Origin: Acidobacteriota bacterium
Lineage (GTDB): Bacteria > Acidobacteriota > Vicinamibacteria > Marinacidobacterales > SMYC01
Length of the DNA stretch: 32,356 bases
Reading direction: 5' to 3'
Assembly: GCA_004356105.1 (NCBI GenBank)
Contig: SMYC01000108.1
Location: 1-32,356, forward strand
Shown here one piece after another: positions 31,083 through 32,356 of this stretch (position 1 is the first letter of the stretch; each line of letters begins with the position of its first letter). The position numbers and the translations under genes were made by a program. A model generated the notes under the pieces. It saw nothing but the letters and a program-made list of their open reading frames with translations. It did not search any database and was not told the origin of the DNA.

Positions 31083-32258
31083 ATGCATCGACGCGAGCTT
31101 CTTCGTTTTCTCGCGGGGAGCCCCTTTTTCATGGGCTTGCCGCAGATTCCAGGTGAGAAGGCCATCACGTCCCCCGAGGAGGCGTTCAGTGTCTTCGATT
31201 TCGAGCGCGTGGCCCGCGACGTGCTTCCGCCCGCGCACTGGGGATACTTGGCGACCGGCGTCGATGGCGATCGCACGTTGCACAGAAATCGTGAAGGCTT
31301 CGACAAGTTCGGCATCCGCGCGCGCCGACTCGTCGACGTGCGGGAGGTGGATACCTCCGTCGAGATGTTCGGAACGCGGTGGGAAACGCCTATCGTGCTC
31401 GCGCCGGTCGGAAGCCAGAAAGCGTTTCACCCTGAAGGTGAAGTAGCCGTCGCGCGGGCCGCGAAAAACCGCGGCCATCTTCAAATCCTCTCGACGATGA
31501 CGACGTCTTCTGTCGAAGACGTCAACGCCGCACACGACAAGCCGGTCTGGTATCAGCTCTATCCGACCGCGAGCTGGGACGTGACCGAAGGACTCTTGAA
31601 GCGCGCCGAGCGCGCTGGCTGTCCCGCTGTCGTGTTGACGGTCGACCTTCCCGTGATCAGTTATCGCGAGACGGCGCAACGCCTCGCACGGATGGACTCC
31701 CGCGATTGCTCCGTCTGCCACGAGACTGGGCCCATCTATTTTCGGCTCGGACGCAAACCAATGTTCGACAACGTCGACGTCACCGGGCTCACCGATTTAG
31801 ACGCGCCTAGCCTCACATGGTCGTTCATCGAGCGTCTGAAGGAGCACACGACGATGAAGGTGCTCATCAAAGGCATCGTGGGACGAGAGGACGCTGCGCT
31901 CGCGGTCGAGCACGGCGCCGATGGGCTCATCGTCTCGAACCACGGCGGCCGTGCAGAGGAGAGCGGCGTCTCTACCATCGAGATCCTACCCGAAGTGATC
32001 GACGCGGTTCGCGGCCGCATTCCCGTAATCATCGACAGCGGGTTCCGCCGGGGCACGGACATCTTCAAAGCGCTTGCACTCGGAGCGACGGCGGTGGCTG
32101 TGGGACGCCCCTATATTTGGGGCCTCGCGAGTTTCGGACAAGAGGGTGTCGAGATGGTGCTCACCACCTTGCGCCGTGAGCTCGAGCTCGCGATGCGTTT
32201 AGCGGGTGCGACGTCGGTGCGCGCTCTCGATGGCTCCTTTGTGCGCCCAAAAACATAG
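31083..32258 (+). CDS. FMN-dependent alpha-hydroxy-acid dehydrogenase/oxidase
   Basis: 391 aa TIM-barrel flavoprotein that oxidises L-2-hydroxy acids such as L-lactate. Landmarks: APVGSQKAFHPEGE (FMN phosphate side), VWYQLYP (157/160), TVDLPV (186-191), Lys263 in LIKGIV, the active-site SNHGGRAEE with His287 and Arg290, and DSGFRRGTDIFKALALGATA binding FMN. The ATG at 31083 is preceded by AAGGAGG. The N-terminus MHRRELLRFLAGSPFFMGLP resembles a twin-arginine signal, which would be unusual for this family. An in-frame open extension to 30243 is antisense to the ADOP gene and not credible. It diverges from the ADOP gene at 30983 (99-bp gap). Confidence 0.92.
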   Translation: MHRRELLRFLAGSPFFMGLPQIPGEKAITSPEEAFSVFDFERVARDVLPPAHWGYLATGVDGDRTLHRNREGFDKFGIRARRLVDVREVDTSVEMFGTRWETPIVLAPVGSQKAFHPEGEVAVARAAKNRGHLQILSTMTTSSVEDVNAAHDKPVWYQLYPTASWDVTEGLLKRAERAGCPAVVLTVDLPVISYRETAQRLARMDSRDCSVCHETGPIYFRLGRKPMFDNVDVTGLTDLDAPSLTWSFIERLKEHTTMKVLIKGIVGREDAALAVEHGADGLIVSNHGGRAEESGVSTIEILPEVIDAVRGRIPVIIDSGFRRGTDIFKALALGATAVAVGRPYIWGLASFGQEGVEMVLTTLRRELELAMRLAGATSVRALDGSFVRPKT

Positions 32259-32276
32259 CCAACGCGCTTGACTGGG

Positions 32277-32356
32277 TCAGCCCGTCATGTGTTTGTCCAT
32301 GAGCGCGGTGCACTCATCGAGCAAAACCGCTTGCACCACTATGGGCGGCGCCCCGA
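32277..32356 (-). CDS. Possible 3' end of a gene running off the window
   Basis: On the minus strand the last bases read GAPPIVVQAVLLDECTALMD-KHMTG then TGA. This is a plausible protein C-terminus facing the FMN enzyme gene, with a 18-nt gap. It is too short to assign a family. Confidence 0.35.
   Translation of the reverse strand, partial: GAPPIVVQAVLLDECTALMDKHMTG

Overview
The window looks like a soil-type Acidobacteriota genome or MAG. The evidence is many serine/threonine protein kinases (STPKs) fused to a TolB/PD40-type beta-propeller, two MacB-FtsX permeases of the 'acidobacterial duplicated orphan permease' (ADOP) type, high GC, and little operon packing. No rRNA, tRNA, CRISPR array or intact transposase was seen. 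The lineage call is inference from gene content.

Left half (1-19750): a paralogous STPK-propeller family in all stages of decay. There are about ten pieces: one kinase gene with a nearly full catalytic domain (3943-6186, frameshifted tail), one long ORF lacking the glycine loop (14645-17197), and frameshifted, internally deleted, inverted or tiny remnants (1-650, 1624-1861, 1862-2239, 2487-2598, 6618-6662, 7506-8254, 13153-13550, 17290-18221, 18341-19175). The copies share an intergenic module: kinase 3' end, a palindrome with core CTCGTTTGAACGAG, then a sigma70-like promoter (TTGCCC, 17 bp, TAAGAT or TAACAT) that ends only 9-10 nt before the start codon. Unrelated cargo sits at the breaks: an HSL-type esterase, an RluA-type pseudouridine synthase, four toxin-antitoxin-like pairs (Phd/PIN, HicA/HicB, VapB/VapC, a DUF4258-like pair) and an NHL-propeller plus hybrid histidine kinase unit.

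Right half (19750-32356): more ordinary genes. They are a thioredoxin-like [2Fe-2S] ferredoxin downstream of a frameshifted DUF72 gene, lexA with a co-directional small ribbon-helix-helix-like gene and an intrinsic terminator, an RnfD/NqrB-like membrane protein translationally coupled to a secreted DUF2330 protein, a frameshifted ADOP permease, a small putative lipoprotein, an intact ADOP permease with a downstream four-helix membrane protein, and an FMN-dependent alpha-hydroxy-acid dehydrogenase with a possible Tat signal.

My main reading is that the kinase array, carrying its own promoter and palindrome, is a recombination and insertion hotspot. Homologous repeats and microhomologies caused deletions and inversions, and toxin-antitoxin modules lie exactly at broken kinase ends. 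The competing explanation for part of the damage is sequencing indels, because several unrelated genes (hybrid kinase, ADOP, DUF72) also carry single-base frameshifts. The large deletions and the inversion cannot be explained that way.
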